DNA of 64,000 bases. It comes from Ryuthela nishihirai (lineage: Eukaryota; Arthropoda; Arachnida; Araneae; Heptathelidae). Both the position numbers and the translations under genes were made by a program. The notes below the pieces were generated by a model. The model was not told the origin of the DNA, made no database searches, and saw nothing but the letters and a program-made list of their open reading frames with translations. Shown piece after piece: positions 21,072 to 31,654 of the stretch. Every line of letters starts with the position of its first letter. Positions within the stretch are counted from its first letter, which is position 1. The DNA is taken from the NCBI GenBank assembly GCA_038380435.1, contig JAWZYU010000010.1, positions 44,984,135 through 45,048,134 of the forward strand, written 5' to 3'.

Positions 21072-22674
21072 TACTATGTTGAAAAAAGTTTCCGGCAATG
21101 TGACAGTGTCAATTTTTAACAATCTTCGATCAATATTTAAAGAGTCATTGAAGCGGGACCATTTAACAGCAGACAACTCTTTCACATTGCCTCCAAATTG
21201 ATGAAATCTTAAAAAATCGTCATACAAACTTCAGATATTTAATTTATGTCAGTGAACAAATTGTTACAAGAGTTGTGTTTTATTTATTGAAATATTTTTT
21301 CACAAGTGTCAAAAGTTGAAGATAAATGCTTCAACTTCCATTCATTCATTAAATATGAAACGAATATTGCGGGAAATATATTTAGAGAGATTTGAGTGAC
21401 ATGTACAATTTATCACCAATAACAGTTTTTACGAAAAAGGTTTATTTTCAAATAGCTGAACTAACCCGGCGCTGCCCGGATGCCACTTTTAACTTGTATA
21501 TTCTTCTTTTAACTGCACCAAAGGTAAATTTTGTAAGTACCCCTCCCCCCGACATTTTAGCACAGATTTTCAACAGGAAGAAATTTACCCGGTGTTGACT
21601 TGGATCGTTGTCGACGTCAGCGAGCTCTCGCATAGCCCGTGGCTTAGTTTCTGCGCAAGCTATCCAGTATTTCCGTTAATACAGATTTTGCCGCCGTATT
21701 GGCTCCCGTGATATTCGTCCGCACGGTAGAAATTTCATGCACAGCGTCCCCCGTGTGCCTCGGTGATTGGTTTAAAAATCTGGTTCTCACTTGGCCCGTG
21801 GTTTCGTTTCTACACAAATTATGACAGCTCGTGCATGACTTTAATCTGTATATTTTGTTGTTTCGTGCACTAATGTTTAGTTTTGTGAGTATCACCCCCC
21901 GACATTTTATAACAATTTGAACACGAAGAATTTCCCGGTGTTGCAAAGGTCACTGCTGATTCGGCGAGCGCTCTCAGAGGCCATGGCAAACGATCGAGAT
22001 ATTTTTATTTCGTCATGTACTTCACCTAAAGAGAACATTTTTTACTAAGAGTCAGATTTTTACTAAGAGTCAGAACTAAAGAGTCAGATTTTGACATTCT
22101 GTAATTCCCGATGTACTTCACCTAAAGACCGATGTACTTCACCTAAAGAGAACATTTTGGGACCTCAAATTTCGGAAGCGGCTTCTCCGTGCCAGACCCC
22201 ATTTTTAGTTAGAACATCAGGTCCCTAGCTGCAATGGAACGCCTAAATAATGCTTTTGGAAATGTGGAGAATCTGGCAAAGGCATCAGATTTTCAGCGGA
22301 AGATTTAAATGTTATTTTAACTCTTTACTTTCACAGTTAGGGAGCAGAAAATGGCAACAGTAAATTTTACAGCGTTTCTCGCTTCCCGTAGGAATAACAT
22401 GGTAAATATTTTTGGTTCTGACAAGCCCCCCCCCCCCCCACTTTGGACTTTCGACCTGAAATTTGGCACTGCAATCCGGATCACAACCAGAAACGTTCTC
22501 TGAAATTTTGGAACGTTTACGTTGATTTCCCGATGAGTTATGTCTGCCCCAGACAGACTCACAGACTTACAGACAGACAGACACCTTCTTTTATTATATA
22601 GATGTTAGGGATCATTGAAAGTGTCTTTCCATTCACATAACATGGAAATGACAGGACACTTTTTTCAACATAGT
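21072..22674. mobile_element. Mariner-type MITE B, split by a Helitron
   Basis: Ends ACTATGTTGAAAAAAGT (21073) and ACTTTTTTCAACATAGT (22657-22673) are inverted copies flanked by TA-containing sequence. The interior shares blocks with the MITE B copies at 29265 and 53430 (CTTCCATTCATTCATTAAAT, ATTTAGAGAGATTTGAGTGA). Its right end is only ~7 bp from the hAT element. Confidence 0.6.
21451..22602 (-). mobile_element. Nonautonomous Helitron, second copy
   Basis: On the minus strand it starts TCTATATAATAAAAGAAGGT with a (GTCT)n-like stretch and ends CCGGGCAGCGCCGGG, TTAGTTCAGCTATT. The final CTAGT is mutated to CTATT. Its body matches 19024-20067 over most of its length. Short local duplications (CTTCACCTAAAGA; AAGAGTCAGA) occur at 22020-22150, and there is a poly-C run at ~22429. 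Confidence 0.8.
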
Positions 22675-22847
22675 GTAGATCATAGATTCCCAACGGGGGC
22701 GATACCGCCCCCCAGTGGGCGCTGGAGCCTTCCATGGGGGCGGTAGCGGATCCAGAGGCAAATGGGGGGCGTTGAGGCAGTCAAGAGGGGCGGTCAAATA
22801 AATAAATAAATTTAATGGAATTTTCTGTGACAACCTTTTTATCTCTT

Positions 22848-23315
22848 CTATTCTGTGGTGTCTTCCTGGTGATTCTGGTCATCCACTACCTCATCCGTCA
22901 TGTACAGCTTTTCAACTGCAGCTTGGACAATAAGTTCCCTGCTACCGCCTACTAGCGTACTAGTACGTCTGAAGTCGACTGAGATGCTCTCAAAAGTTCT
23001 CTTCAAGATCATAGATTGAATATAAGCTTCAATATGTTTTCCCACTCCAAGTCGCTTTGAGTATGCTTTATGGTACGTAATTACAATACCATCCCACGTC
23101 AGAACATAAGGTATAATATTAACATTACACTTGTGAATTAGGCTCAACTCATTAGCCAGCAGATCATACTTCCTCTTCTTTTCAACCTCTACTGTCTGCA
23201 GGTTATCCTGAGATGTTATTCCTACTTCAATAATTGTAATCTCATTCAATACCTTTACATGCACTACTATATCAGGATCATTATGTTGGACATGTGTGTC
23301 CGTCCTGATAGGCAA
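22848..23315 (-). CDS. Restriction-endonuclease-like C-terminal domain of a retroelement-type protein
   Basis: 155 uninterrupted codons. Near the N-terminus lies a THVQHNDPDIVVHVK stretch, then ITIIEVGIT, KKRKYDLLANEL, NIIPYVLTWDG and YSKRLGV. HN.PDIVV...ITIIEV, with PD and E separated by 14 residues, and a downstream KY...L followed by a IIP.V...G strand is how I know the nuclease-like tail found at the C-termini of many non-LTR retrotransposon RT proteins (PD-(D/E)XK fold). The frame has no ATG near its start: TTG at 23315 is merely the first listed codon, and the frame stays open upstream into AT-rich DNA. It may therefore be a last exon (a weak acceptor ends at GCATCAAG) or a captured fragment. 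It sits wholly inside the hAT element, antisense to the transposase, and ends ~170 bp from the left TIR. Confidence 0.62.
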   Translation of the reverse strand: MPIRTDTHVQHNDPDIVVHVKVLNEITIIEVGITSQDNLQTVEVEKKRKYDLLANELSLIHKCNVNIIPYVLTWDGIVITYHKAYSKRLGVGKHIEAYIQSMILKRTFESISVDFRRTSTLVGGSRELIVQAAVEKLYMTDEVVDDQNHQEDTTE

Positions 23316-23839
23316 ATCAACCTTGATGCAATAATAATATAAAAATAATAAATTTATTATATTTAATATTTTTTTATAATTATTTTTTTAATATAATAAA
23401 ATACTTTGAAAATACCTGTTTTCATGAATAAATATTTTATCTAGCTATGTAAATTATCTTATTGTTATCGCGTTAATAAGCATTTTTAAATTAGCATTAG
23501 GTATACCTAACCTAATTTCTTTTAGTTTAGAATAGATTGACGGTGACAAGTCCTTGCAAGTTGGTAGGCAAACACGCGGTTCATGCAATTTAACATGTTT
23601 CGACAAGAATATGGGGAGCTTGAAATGACTTGTTTACGGAGCAAGTGCGCCGGCATCGCAAACATACAAATTAATGCGTGCACAAAATCAAATCTATAAA
23701 AGCGATAGCTCTAGGAATGTTTTATTTTTTTATGTGCTTCGCCGTGATAAATAGTCGTGAGTGATAAGTGTTAGAAGTCATTATAAACATTATTTTTATA
23801 ACTATCTATAAATCTGTTGAGAAGTTAATTTGTATTTGA

Positions 23840-25534
23840 AAATGTCTGAATCTACATCTAAAAAGAAATGCCGGCAGTACATATTGAGTATTTGAAATAT
23901 GGATTTACGTACTCTCCTACAAACCAATCATTACCTATGTGTTTAATTTGCCGAAAAGTTTTTTCAAATGAAGCTATGAAACCTTCTAGGCTACAAGAGC
24001 ATTTAAATAAAATGCATGCTGATAAGAAGAACAAAGATTTATCCTATTTTCAAGAACTGGAAAAGCAATATTTAAAACAGCCAACTATGTCAAACCTTTT
24101 TGCGTCGTCTTCTAAACAAGATGATGATGGACTACGAGCCTCATATAACGTTTCATTGTTAATCGCAAAAGCAGGAAAACCACACACAATTGGCGAGGAA
24201 TTAATTTTGCTGGCAGTCAAAGAGATATTTAAAACTGTTCTTCATCATAAGACACCGTCAGATATCATCAAAAAATTCCTCTCAGTAATAATTCAGTGCA
24301 AAGAAGAATAGATGAAATGGCAAAAGACGTTGAAATATCATTATGTGATTACTTAAAGACTTGCAAATTTTCCATTCAACTCGATGAATCAACTCTACCA
24401 AATAACGAAGCTCTACTCTTATCATACGTACGATTTATAAAAGAAGAAAAAATTCATGAAGAGTTATTATTTGCTAAAAATTTGGAATCTGATACAAAGG
24501 GAGAATCTATATTTAATACCATGCAAATGTTTTTGCAAGAGAAAGAAATTCCTATTTGCAATATTTTGTCTGCTGCTACTGATGGTGCTCCAGCAATGAC
24601 AGGGCGTCATAAGGGTTTCATAGCGCATTTGAAACAAGCAGTACCAAATGTACTCGCTGTACGTCAGCATTTGGTTGCAAAAAATTTGAATTAACGTCTG
24701 CATACGTCGCTCCGTTACGTTATTAAAGCAATCAATAAGATTAGAAGCAATTCATTGAATGACCGATTATTTGGTAAGCTTTGTAATGAAAATGAATCGT
24801 TTTTTCAATCTATTTGACTCAGTACTGGACTTTCTTGAAGACAGAGACGAAAAATTGCGCGAAAACCTGATTACGTCAAAAAATGACATCGCTTATTTGA
24901 CAGACCTGTTTAAAATATTTAATCAAGTTAATTTACAATTGCAAAGTGATGAGTTTAATTTAATTAAAACAAAAAACGTCATAGCTGCTTTTGCGGGAAA
25001 ACTTCTATTCAAACGAAATCTGGGTAGAGGTGAATACAACCACTTTCCCACATTATCAGCAGTCTCTGCAAAACCGGAAACTTACTTACTTACTCCCAAC
25101 ACTTGGAAGTTCTTCATGTTGATTTTGCGGAGCGTTTCCAAGATATTTTAAACATGAATATACCGAGTTGGGTTTTAGATCCTTTCGCAAACACAGATAC
25201 TGAAGAATCATCAAATTTGGAAGAGGAACTCTTAGAACTCACGACTAACGAAGCACTCAAAGTAAAATTCAAACATGGATACCAAGAGTTCTGGCGGCAA
25301 AAATCAATACCAGTTCTTTACCCTGGATTGTGGGTAATAGTACAGAAGTTTTTAATCGCATTTCCTTCGTCCTATATGGCTGAGCGTGGATTCAGTGCAG
25401 TAGCTAATTTACTGTCAAAGAAGAGGAACAGACTACATATCACTGAACGTGGCGATCTACGATTGATGTTAACAAAATTGGAACCCGACATTAACAAATT
25501 GTTAACACTCCACCAGCCTCAACCATCTCATTAA
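23840..25534 (+). pseudogene. hAT transposase pseudogene (ZBED5/SCAND3-like)
   Basis: Ordered family segments are all present. The start is MSESTSKKK (23840). A BED-like zinc finger follows (MCLICRKVFSNEAM, LQEHLNKMH; 23935-24010), then KPHTIGEELILLAVKE and RRIDEMAKDVE. The catalytic core has QLDEST and ATDGAPAMTGRHKGF; NLFDSVLDFLED follows. Last comes the hAT C-terminal dimerisation region (YPGLWVIVQKFLIAFPSSYM, AERGFSAVANLLSKKRNRL). Lesions visible by eye are a frameshift after codon ~13, a frameshift at the A6 run near 24272, and loss of the usual IHC-type residues before RQHLVAKNL. There is also a stop at 24692, a ~25-codon deletion near 24808 and a frameshift near 25105. The protein would not be active. 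Confidence 0.93.
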
Positions 25535-25834
25535 TTTTTTTTATTTATTACTAATTTTGTGTTTATCTCATTATTTTTATTTCTTATTAATTCTGTGTTT
25601 ATTTTAAAAATTTTAATAAACAATTTTATTGTACATTTGGTTGTTGTTTTATTCATTTCTGCTTTATGATTTTTAATAGATAAATAAACCGATAAATTAG
25701 GTACAGATAATATGCAACAATATTTTAATATTTCATATAAAATTAAGTATTATGGACTAGGGGGTCGTTGAAATTTTTGTTCTCTTCGAAAGGGGGCGAT
25801 GGTCCAGAAAAGGTTGGGAATCACTGGTGTAGAT

Positions 25835-26819
25835 TCTAAGGCACAATATTAAAGTGCAGAACAAACCTCGATAAGGTAGCACAGATAATTACAGACACAG
25901 TACAGAATTCAAGTTCTGAAACCGAGTTTTAAAATAAACTCACCGTTGTAAAGAGCCACTACCTAACGTAACATATTACCTGCCTTTAATTTGAGACAGC
26001 GGGACACAATGCTCGGTTCGCCAATATTTATACCGCGACCTTTTGTCTGTTTTCTAGACTCTACAACCTTCAAGGCGGGTCGATTCCACCCGCCAAGCAG
26101 CGCTGCGCAGCTACTTCTTTTGGTGGCGGCAGAGCGGAACAGAATTTTACAGAATTTTTCAGGAAAACTAAGGAAATTATTATAAACTTTTTTAATATTC
26201 AAATCTGGTAAACCAAACCGTATTAATCAATTGCCTTACGCATTTTTCAATAATTAAAAATAAAAACACGCAAAACAGAAGGGAAATATTATACTTCATT
26301 AGAAAACTAATCTCTTGGTGTTATCCAATTTATGCTTTTCTGACTTGATTGCATTTCTTGTACACACACACAGATATATCCTCGGTTTTTTTCTGGATCC
26401 TTGCCTGATGGGAAGTAATGGTCAAGTTTTTTATTTAATGCCTCCATTGCGATAGAAAATATTTTAATGACGTTTACATCCTACTTGGTTCCGCTCAATG
26501 CTGAAAACATTTTGAAATTTTATTCACCAATGTGTCTGAGCAAATTTTGATTCTTTTAATGAAAAATACATTAGGAGCAACCCAATCCAAAGTTCATATA
26601 CACGTGCAAGCACACGAACTTTTAATAATCATCACACTTTTGTACAATAGAGTCCCAACTGTATCTGCGTTGAGTTTATAATTGTTTGATAATTAAAGAT
26701 TTGTTCTCTGATTGCATTACTTCATTAAGTTTTGATTTAAATGATGAAAGGAATACTTTGAGTGGGAAACCCTATAATATAAAATTTAACAAAAAAATAT
26801 AAACAAGTTTTTCTAAAGA
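25835..26819. other. Unassigned sequence
   Basis: A GC-richer patch at 26020-26140 contains a small hairpin (GGCGGGT ... ACCCGCC, 26076-26096). No gene recognised. Confidence 0.4.
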
Positions 26820-26910
26820 GTTTTTTTTTTTGGAAAAAAAATGTTTTGTAAAATTCGCGGCACACGTGATTTTAACCGGCGGCGCAAAATTTGCAAAACA
26901 TTGGTTTAGA
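26820..26910 (-). mobile_element. Possible hAT end
   Basis: On the minus strand CAATGTTTTGCAAATTTTGC, then GCCGCCGGTTAAAATCACG and GTGTGCCGCG, resemble a hAT terminus of the type seen at 16503. The partner end is not identified. Confidence 0.35.
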
Positions 26911-27096
26911 TATTTACTTTTTACTCAAGACTTATATTTCGTTTTGTTTTTAATTATGTTTGTTAATGTTTGAGAAGAATTAAATTCCTGTCTATCTCAA
27001 AGTTTCTTTTCGTAAACCAAAAATCTTAATTTTGGCCAGGGATGAAGATATTGCTGTATGTAAAACATTTCTCGAAGGTACCACTCAGGAATAAAA

Positions 27097-27447
27097 CAAT
27101 TCTGAGGAGCACTTTTGTGTTCAAAATAGGTTAAATGGCCAGGTGACAAGAATTCAGATTTGGGTAGGGAACCAACTGGATAACTTTCAAGAGACAAATG
27201 TAAGATTCCCTTAAAGGCTGCATGTTCTTAACATGCATCGAGTATGAAATTTTTGCACATGGGGCCAGGCTTAAAGTCCCACCTAATGGACACTGATCTT
27301 TCCTTTTCTCACCGAGGGAAGATGGAGAGTTATCTCACCGAGGGAAGATGGAGATAAATCTCAACGCAGATACAGTTGAGATTCGTATTTGTGACAACAT
27401 ATTACGGCCCTGAAATGATATCGACTGAGCCAAACCCACGTCCCACA
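27097..27447 (-). mobile_element. Old SINE1 copy
   Basis: Recognisable blocks in order: CTGAGGAGCACTTTTGTG, AAATGGCCAGGTGACAAG, GGAGATAAATCTCAACGC and CGACTGAGCCAAACCC. A 24 bp body segment (CTCACCGAGGGAAGATGGAG) is tandemly duplicated at 27309-27353. The copy is heavily diverged. Confidence 0.75.
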
Positions 27448-27654
27448 AAGCTAAGAAAGAGTCTACTGCATGCTTTTAATAATCAACTGTATCAGAGTTT
27501 ACAGAGAGTATTAAGCAAAACTGATCGATAAATAGTAGACAAAATGATAGAATAATTGAATTAAAATGAAATTAGATGGACAAAAACGATAGAGAAAAAT
27601 TTGCAGTTTCGGGTATTTTTAGGGCAGGTTTCAGCTTGTATCCAGTAAGTAGAA

Positions 27655-27757
27655 GGGTTGAGTGCATTTACCTCTGAGCGGCACTTTTTGTACACAGTGG
27701 ACTAAATAGACACCACAAAGATCATCGCTTGGAAGGGGACCCATGGGCAATTAAAAA
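27655..27757 (-). mobile_element. SINE1 3'-end fragment
   Basis: Plus-strand TTTACCTCTGAGCGGCAC, ACACAGTGGACTAAATAG and GGGGACCCA match the last ~100 bp of SINE1 on the minus strand. The remainder is missing. Confidence 0.7.
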
Positions 27758-27933
27758 TAGGATTTAGATGTCACCTTTATGGTGACCACCCCTTACTATA
27801 TTTATGGCAGTACACGCACTTAGGCCGTGATTCGTCTACTTGCTGCCCAAACTAATGCAAATTCCCAGACCCACATAAACAAATAACAGACATTTGCAAA
27901 AATGAAAACTAAGCTAATTTTACAGTTAACAAA

Positions 27934-28290
27934 GGGGCGGGGGTGGCTCAGTCGCTAGCGCGCCAGGCTCGTAATCTGTAGTTCCCAGGTTCGAGTCCCA
28001 GCTGGGTCAGCGTTGAGATTTATCTCCGCAAAATTCCCCACCCTGCCCACGATCAGTAGGGGACACTGATGGGCTTGGAAAGGCCGCCGTCCGTCGGATG
28101 GGACGTTAAGCCGTGGCCCCGTGTGTGGGATAGCCATACCCTGTGCACGTTAAAGAACACGCTGGATGGCCTTGACGGGAGGCTACCATCTGTCTCCCAA
28201 CAGCTGTTCCAGTGGGTCCCCTCCCCCAACCTTCTCGGGGCCCATGGTGTGCAAAAAAAGTGCCGCTCAGAGGTAAAACAACCCAACCCA
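27934..28290 (+). mobile_element. SINE1 copy with 3' internal deletion
   Basis: TSD ACAGTTAACAAA (27922-27933, 28291-28302). About 30 bp between CTTCTCGGGG and CCCATGGTGTGC are lost. Otherwise near consensus. Confidence 0.94.
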
Positions 28291-28357
28291 ACAGTTAACA
28301 AAAACACAATATTTATTAACAAATTAATGTTCAGACATTTTTCACACACTAGTCCCC

Positions 28358-29195
28358 ACTGTTGGGACAATTTCAACAAGCGCCCCTGGCGCGGCCCTTT
28401 TCAATCAAGGGAAACGTTCGTAGTGGTGGAGGCTAAAAGTTCTTTATAAGCGAGCCCATCGCTCGAAAGGTTAACAGTCCTTAACAGTTTCTGGTTCCAT
28501 TCGGGACAACGTGACGGCAGTACACAGAACACATTCGTGTGGGAAAAACGAAACCTGATCTTAACAAAATGCTCCCCGTACCTCATGAGTCGAGTCGACT
28601 TTAGGGAAAAAAACCGTCGCTGGGTCGTCCGCTATCGGTAGCTGAGGGCACTTGCTGCTTATCGCTCTCGCCCATTTTTCATTGTTACCACTTCGAGGAT
28701 CCTCTGCTCTCACTCGGGAGGACCATCGCTACCAACAACTCAGAGAAGAAAAAGATCGAAAGTACGTTTTTGATTTCCTTCTCGGTTGCTCCTTTTTGCT
28801 GGCCCCCTGGTGGAGGTCACTTCGCTGGCCCGGCATGGACGCTGCTGGTTGGTTGAACTCACCGAGGTGCGAATCATGCACCCATCTGTTGTTTTGATGT
28901 TGACAACGATGGGTCTCGTAGACCATGCTTTGATACCTGAGGGGGGGGGGAGGTCAACGGATCTGTCGCGAACTTTCCATGCCAACGGCGAGGTCCTTAC
29001 TCAGCAGGAGCTGAACGCAGAAAAATGCAACAATATGGAGGTCGGTCAAAATGTCAGTATCGCTGGGAGACAAAACGTCCGAGACCCTTCCTGCCAACAG
29101 TCGTGTCCACAGGATAAGATAACTGTGGGCACGACACCTTTATCATTCAGCACAGATCAGGGTTTGATGGAGAAAATCTCATTCCGATTGTAGAA
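28358..29195. other. GC-rich segment of unknown nature
   Basis: Clearly higher G+C than the flanks. It contains a TATA-like TTTATAAGCGAGCC at 28441, a poly-G run at ~28940, and a 136-codon plus-strand frame at 28786-29193 with no recognised relatives. TGTTGGGACAAT at 28358 plus the TATA motif could mark a solo LTR, but no matching ending, TSD or second LTR was found. It might instead be the 5' part of an unrecognised retroelement. Confidence 0.3.
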
Positions 29196-29264
29196 TCCAA
29201 CCTGGAAACTTTATTTTAAGATTCTGGTGTACTATTTACTTTGACAGTCTCCTTCTGTAGGAGG

Positions 29265-29872
29265 AAGGAATATTGACTTTATACATCTGGCCTCAAATGA
29301 ACTCTAGAGAAAATAATTTAAGATTCTGAGAGGTTAAACATGTGTCATAAGAATTTACCTCACAAATTAATTAAAACTTAAAGACAAATATTGTTTCCAA
29401 CCATTTAACAAAATATGCATTTTAAAAGTTTGCGTAATGATTATTTCAATACTAGACAATCATTAACGATTTTTACTGTTAAACCGTCCAGCTTCCGTGC
29501 TTCTTTAAATACTAAACGAATATTGTTGAAAAACGAGATTTCAATAGATTTGATTTATGATCTGTAATTTATCATCGGTCATATATTTCTATTAAATGCA
29601 TATTTTAGAAGATATAGAGCTTTGAAGTCAGATTCCCATTGACATAATATGGTAATGCTCTATTTCGGAAGGGCTATTTTGGGGACCTATTTTGGTATGT
29701 TGAACTATTGTTACGAGAAAAACCTAAAACTCATTGGGGCGGGGGTAGCTTATTCGGTAGTGCGCCAGGCTCGTAATTAATTTCTGAGGTAAATTCTTCT
29801 GACGCATGTTTAACCTCTGAAAGTCCTAAATTATTGTCCCTAGAGTTCATTTGAGTATAGTTGTAGAAAGTC
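29265..29872. mobile_element. MITE B-family element with ~100 bp inverted ends
   Basis: The left block (29265-29364: CTCAAATGAACTCTAG, AGGTTAAACATGTGTC, AGAATTTACCTCA) recurs inverted at 29778-29872. The interior carries the CTTTAAATACTAAACGAATA and TTAAATGCATATTTTAGAAG blocks shared with 53430-53935 and 21072-22674. A SINE1 head lies near its right arm. Confidence 0.6.
29737..29776 (+). mobile_element. SINE1 head-only fragment
   Basis: GGGGCGGGGGTAGCTTATTC, then GTAGTGCGCCAGGCTCGTAAT, matches only the first ~40 bp (A box to anticodon loop). No body or tail follows. 5'-only SINE pieces are unusual because retroposition normally loses the 5' end. Confidence 0.75.
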
Positions 29873-29963
29873 AATAATACAGTATGTCTAACACTGCGAT
29901 GAATTGAGTTCGGATGAATTGAGCGCGATGAAGTGACGTGGAATCCAATCGTTTAAATATATA

Positions 29964-31415
29964 CAGGGTGAATCTGAAAAAGTGGGCAAAACTTTACGGG
30001 GTGGTAGAACGCAGCTATACGAGCAATATTCGTCATAGAAAGTATGGGCGGAATGCAAACGGTGAGCCACTAGGTGGCGTTGGAAATGGTATAAAAGGGT
30101 CGGTCCTCGCACCCAACGGCATTTCTACCGTGATTGCCGATAGGATGGCTGGTTGTACTAACCACGAAATGGCGGATATGCACTTTGTGTACGGTGCAGC
30201 GGACGGGAATGCAAGTGAGGCACAGAGACGTTATCGCGACCGGTTTCCGATGAGATGCACTCCAGATCGGAAAACCTTCGAGCGTTTGCATCGGCGGCTG
30301 TGTGAAACGGGATCCTTCGCTGCGGCCAAGCAAGACGCAGGGAGTGAAAGGAGTGTCAGGACGCCGCAACTCGCAGAGGACATTCTGCGTAGGGTGGAAG
30401 AGCGACAGGGATGTAGCACGCGAGCGGTTTCCCGTGCAGTACACGTGTCCCAAATGTCGGTTTGCCGTGTGCTACAGGAGGAAGGAATGCACCCCTATCG
30501 TACGCAGAAGGTACAAGCGTTGTCACCGGCGGACTATCAGCCACGTGTCGATTTCGCACGTTGGTACCTCCAGCAGAATGCAGCGCAGCCGGATTTTGGT
30601 GCACATGTTCTGTTTACGGACGAGTGCACTTTCACCCGTGAGGGCATTTTGAATACCCACAATTCACACACGTGATCATCTACGAACCCGCATGCCACAC
30701 GTCCTCATTCGTTCCAGCAGCAGTTCTCCATAAATGTTTGGGCAGGGATCCTCCATGACCATTTGGTTGGCCCATACCTCCTGCCACACCGTCTGGACGG
30801 CAAATCGTATAACACATTCCTACGAGAAGTGTTGCCGGAGCTGCTGCGTCCGATTCCAACCCCCAGCAGGTCGAGAATGTGGTTCCAGCACGACGGTGCG
30901 CCTCCACACTTCAGCTTAGATGTGCGGAACACTTTACATGCAACGTTCCCAGGGGGATGGAATGGTCAAGGTGGTCCCATAGCTTGGCCACCAAGATCGC
31001 CGGATCTCTCGTGTTTGGACTTTTTCCTGTGGGGCCATATGAAAAGCCTAATCTACGAGTGCCCCATTGAAACGGATATGGATCTAATCGCCAGGATCGC
31101 CGTTGTTGCCGGCGATATTCGGGAAATGCCTGGTGTCTTCGCAAATGTGCGTCGGTCCCTATCCCGCAGGTGTGAAGCCTGCATTACAGCTGGCGGCAGC
31201 TTTGAGCATGTACCTCAATTACATTCCTGTTAATAAAATGTTTTCTGAAGTATCTCCTCTCCTTCTTGTGTTCATTCTTTAAATGTGACAGTGGAAAACT
31301 ACCTTTTAACTTCTCACCGCTTGCGTTCCGACCATATATTCTATGACGAATATTGCTCGTATAGCTGCGTTCTACCACCCCGTAAAGTTTTGCCTACTTT
31401 TTCAGATTCATCCTG
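29964..31415 (+). mobile_element. Mariner-superfamily element (DD41D type)
   Basis: 1452 bp with ~105 bp TIRs: left CAGGGTGAATCTGAAAAAGT through GAATGCAAACGGTGAG, right the near-identical inverse ending GATTCATCCTG, each flanked by TATA/TA. Inside is a single transposase reading frame on the plus strand. A 5' position in the host sequence is not otherwise disturbed. Long TIRs combined with a 363-codon frame suggest a relatively recent insertion. Confidence 0.93.
30145..31233 (+). pseudogene. DD41D mariner-type transposase with one nonsense codon
   Basis: The chosen start is MAGCTNHEMADMHFVYGAAD, matching where this family usually begins; the frame is open upstream into the TIR. Residues 1-55 resemble the helix-turn-helix seen in DUF4817-type transposases. 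Catalytic motifs are LFTDECTF (D159), MWFQHDGAPPHF (D250) and SPDLSCLDFFLWG (D292). The second and third acidic residues are 41 apart, hence DD41D. Codon 177 is TGA at 30673-30675, at a position where relatives often have Trp, so it may be a single G-to-A change. No frameshift is visible in the 362 codons. Product: cut-and-paste DNA transposase, probably inactive in this copy. Confidence 0.9.
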
Positions 31416-31654
31416 TATATTAGAGAGATCGTTGAATGTTTCGTTAATTAATTGGCTGGTTGCTCCATTTCTTTGAACAATTTTTGTTAATATTTTTTTC
31501 CTACTAGGTGGTTTAAGCCCATCTTCGAGCTTGAGACATACTTTTATGTAAGAAATTAATTTATTGACAATATGAATTATCCGTGCAATCGCTCCAAAAT
31601 GCCGCGAAAAGATCACCGTCTAAAAAATGAGACTAGACAGTGGCGCTGTATGCA

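Larger units (their letters stand above)
22681..25826 (+). mobile_element. Complete hAT (Buster/ZBED-like) transposon
   Basis: 3146 bp with TIRs CATAGATTCCCAAC (left) and GTTGGGAATCACTG (right), 12 of 14 matching, and a perfect 8 bp TSD GTGTAGAT at 22673-22680 and 25827-25834. Both ends carry subterminal GGGGGCGAT motifs. It contains a degenerate transposase on the plus strand (23840-25534) and an uninterrupted frame on the minus strand (23315-22848). The two are divergently arranged across a ~530 bp AT-rich interval that may have held the promoter. Confidence 0.95.

Noticed and set aside
22848..23315. TTG at 23315 as a real start codon
   Set aside because: The family similarity and the open frame continue upstream of it and TTG starts are not expected in animals. 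The true 5' end is unknown.
28358..28460. Definite LTR retrotransposon
   Set aside because: Only a TGTTG start and a TATA motif are visible. No paired LTR, primer-binding site, gag/pol or TSD was found.
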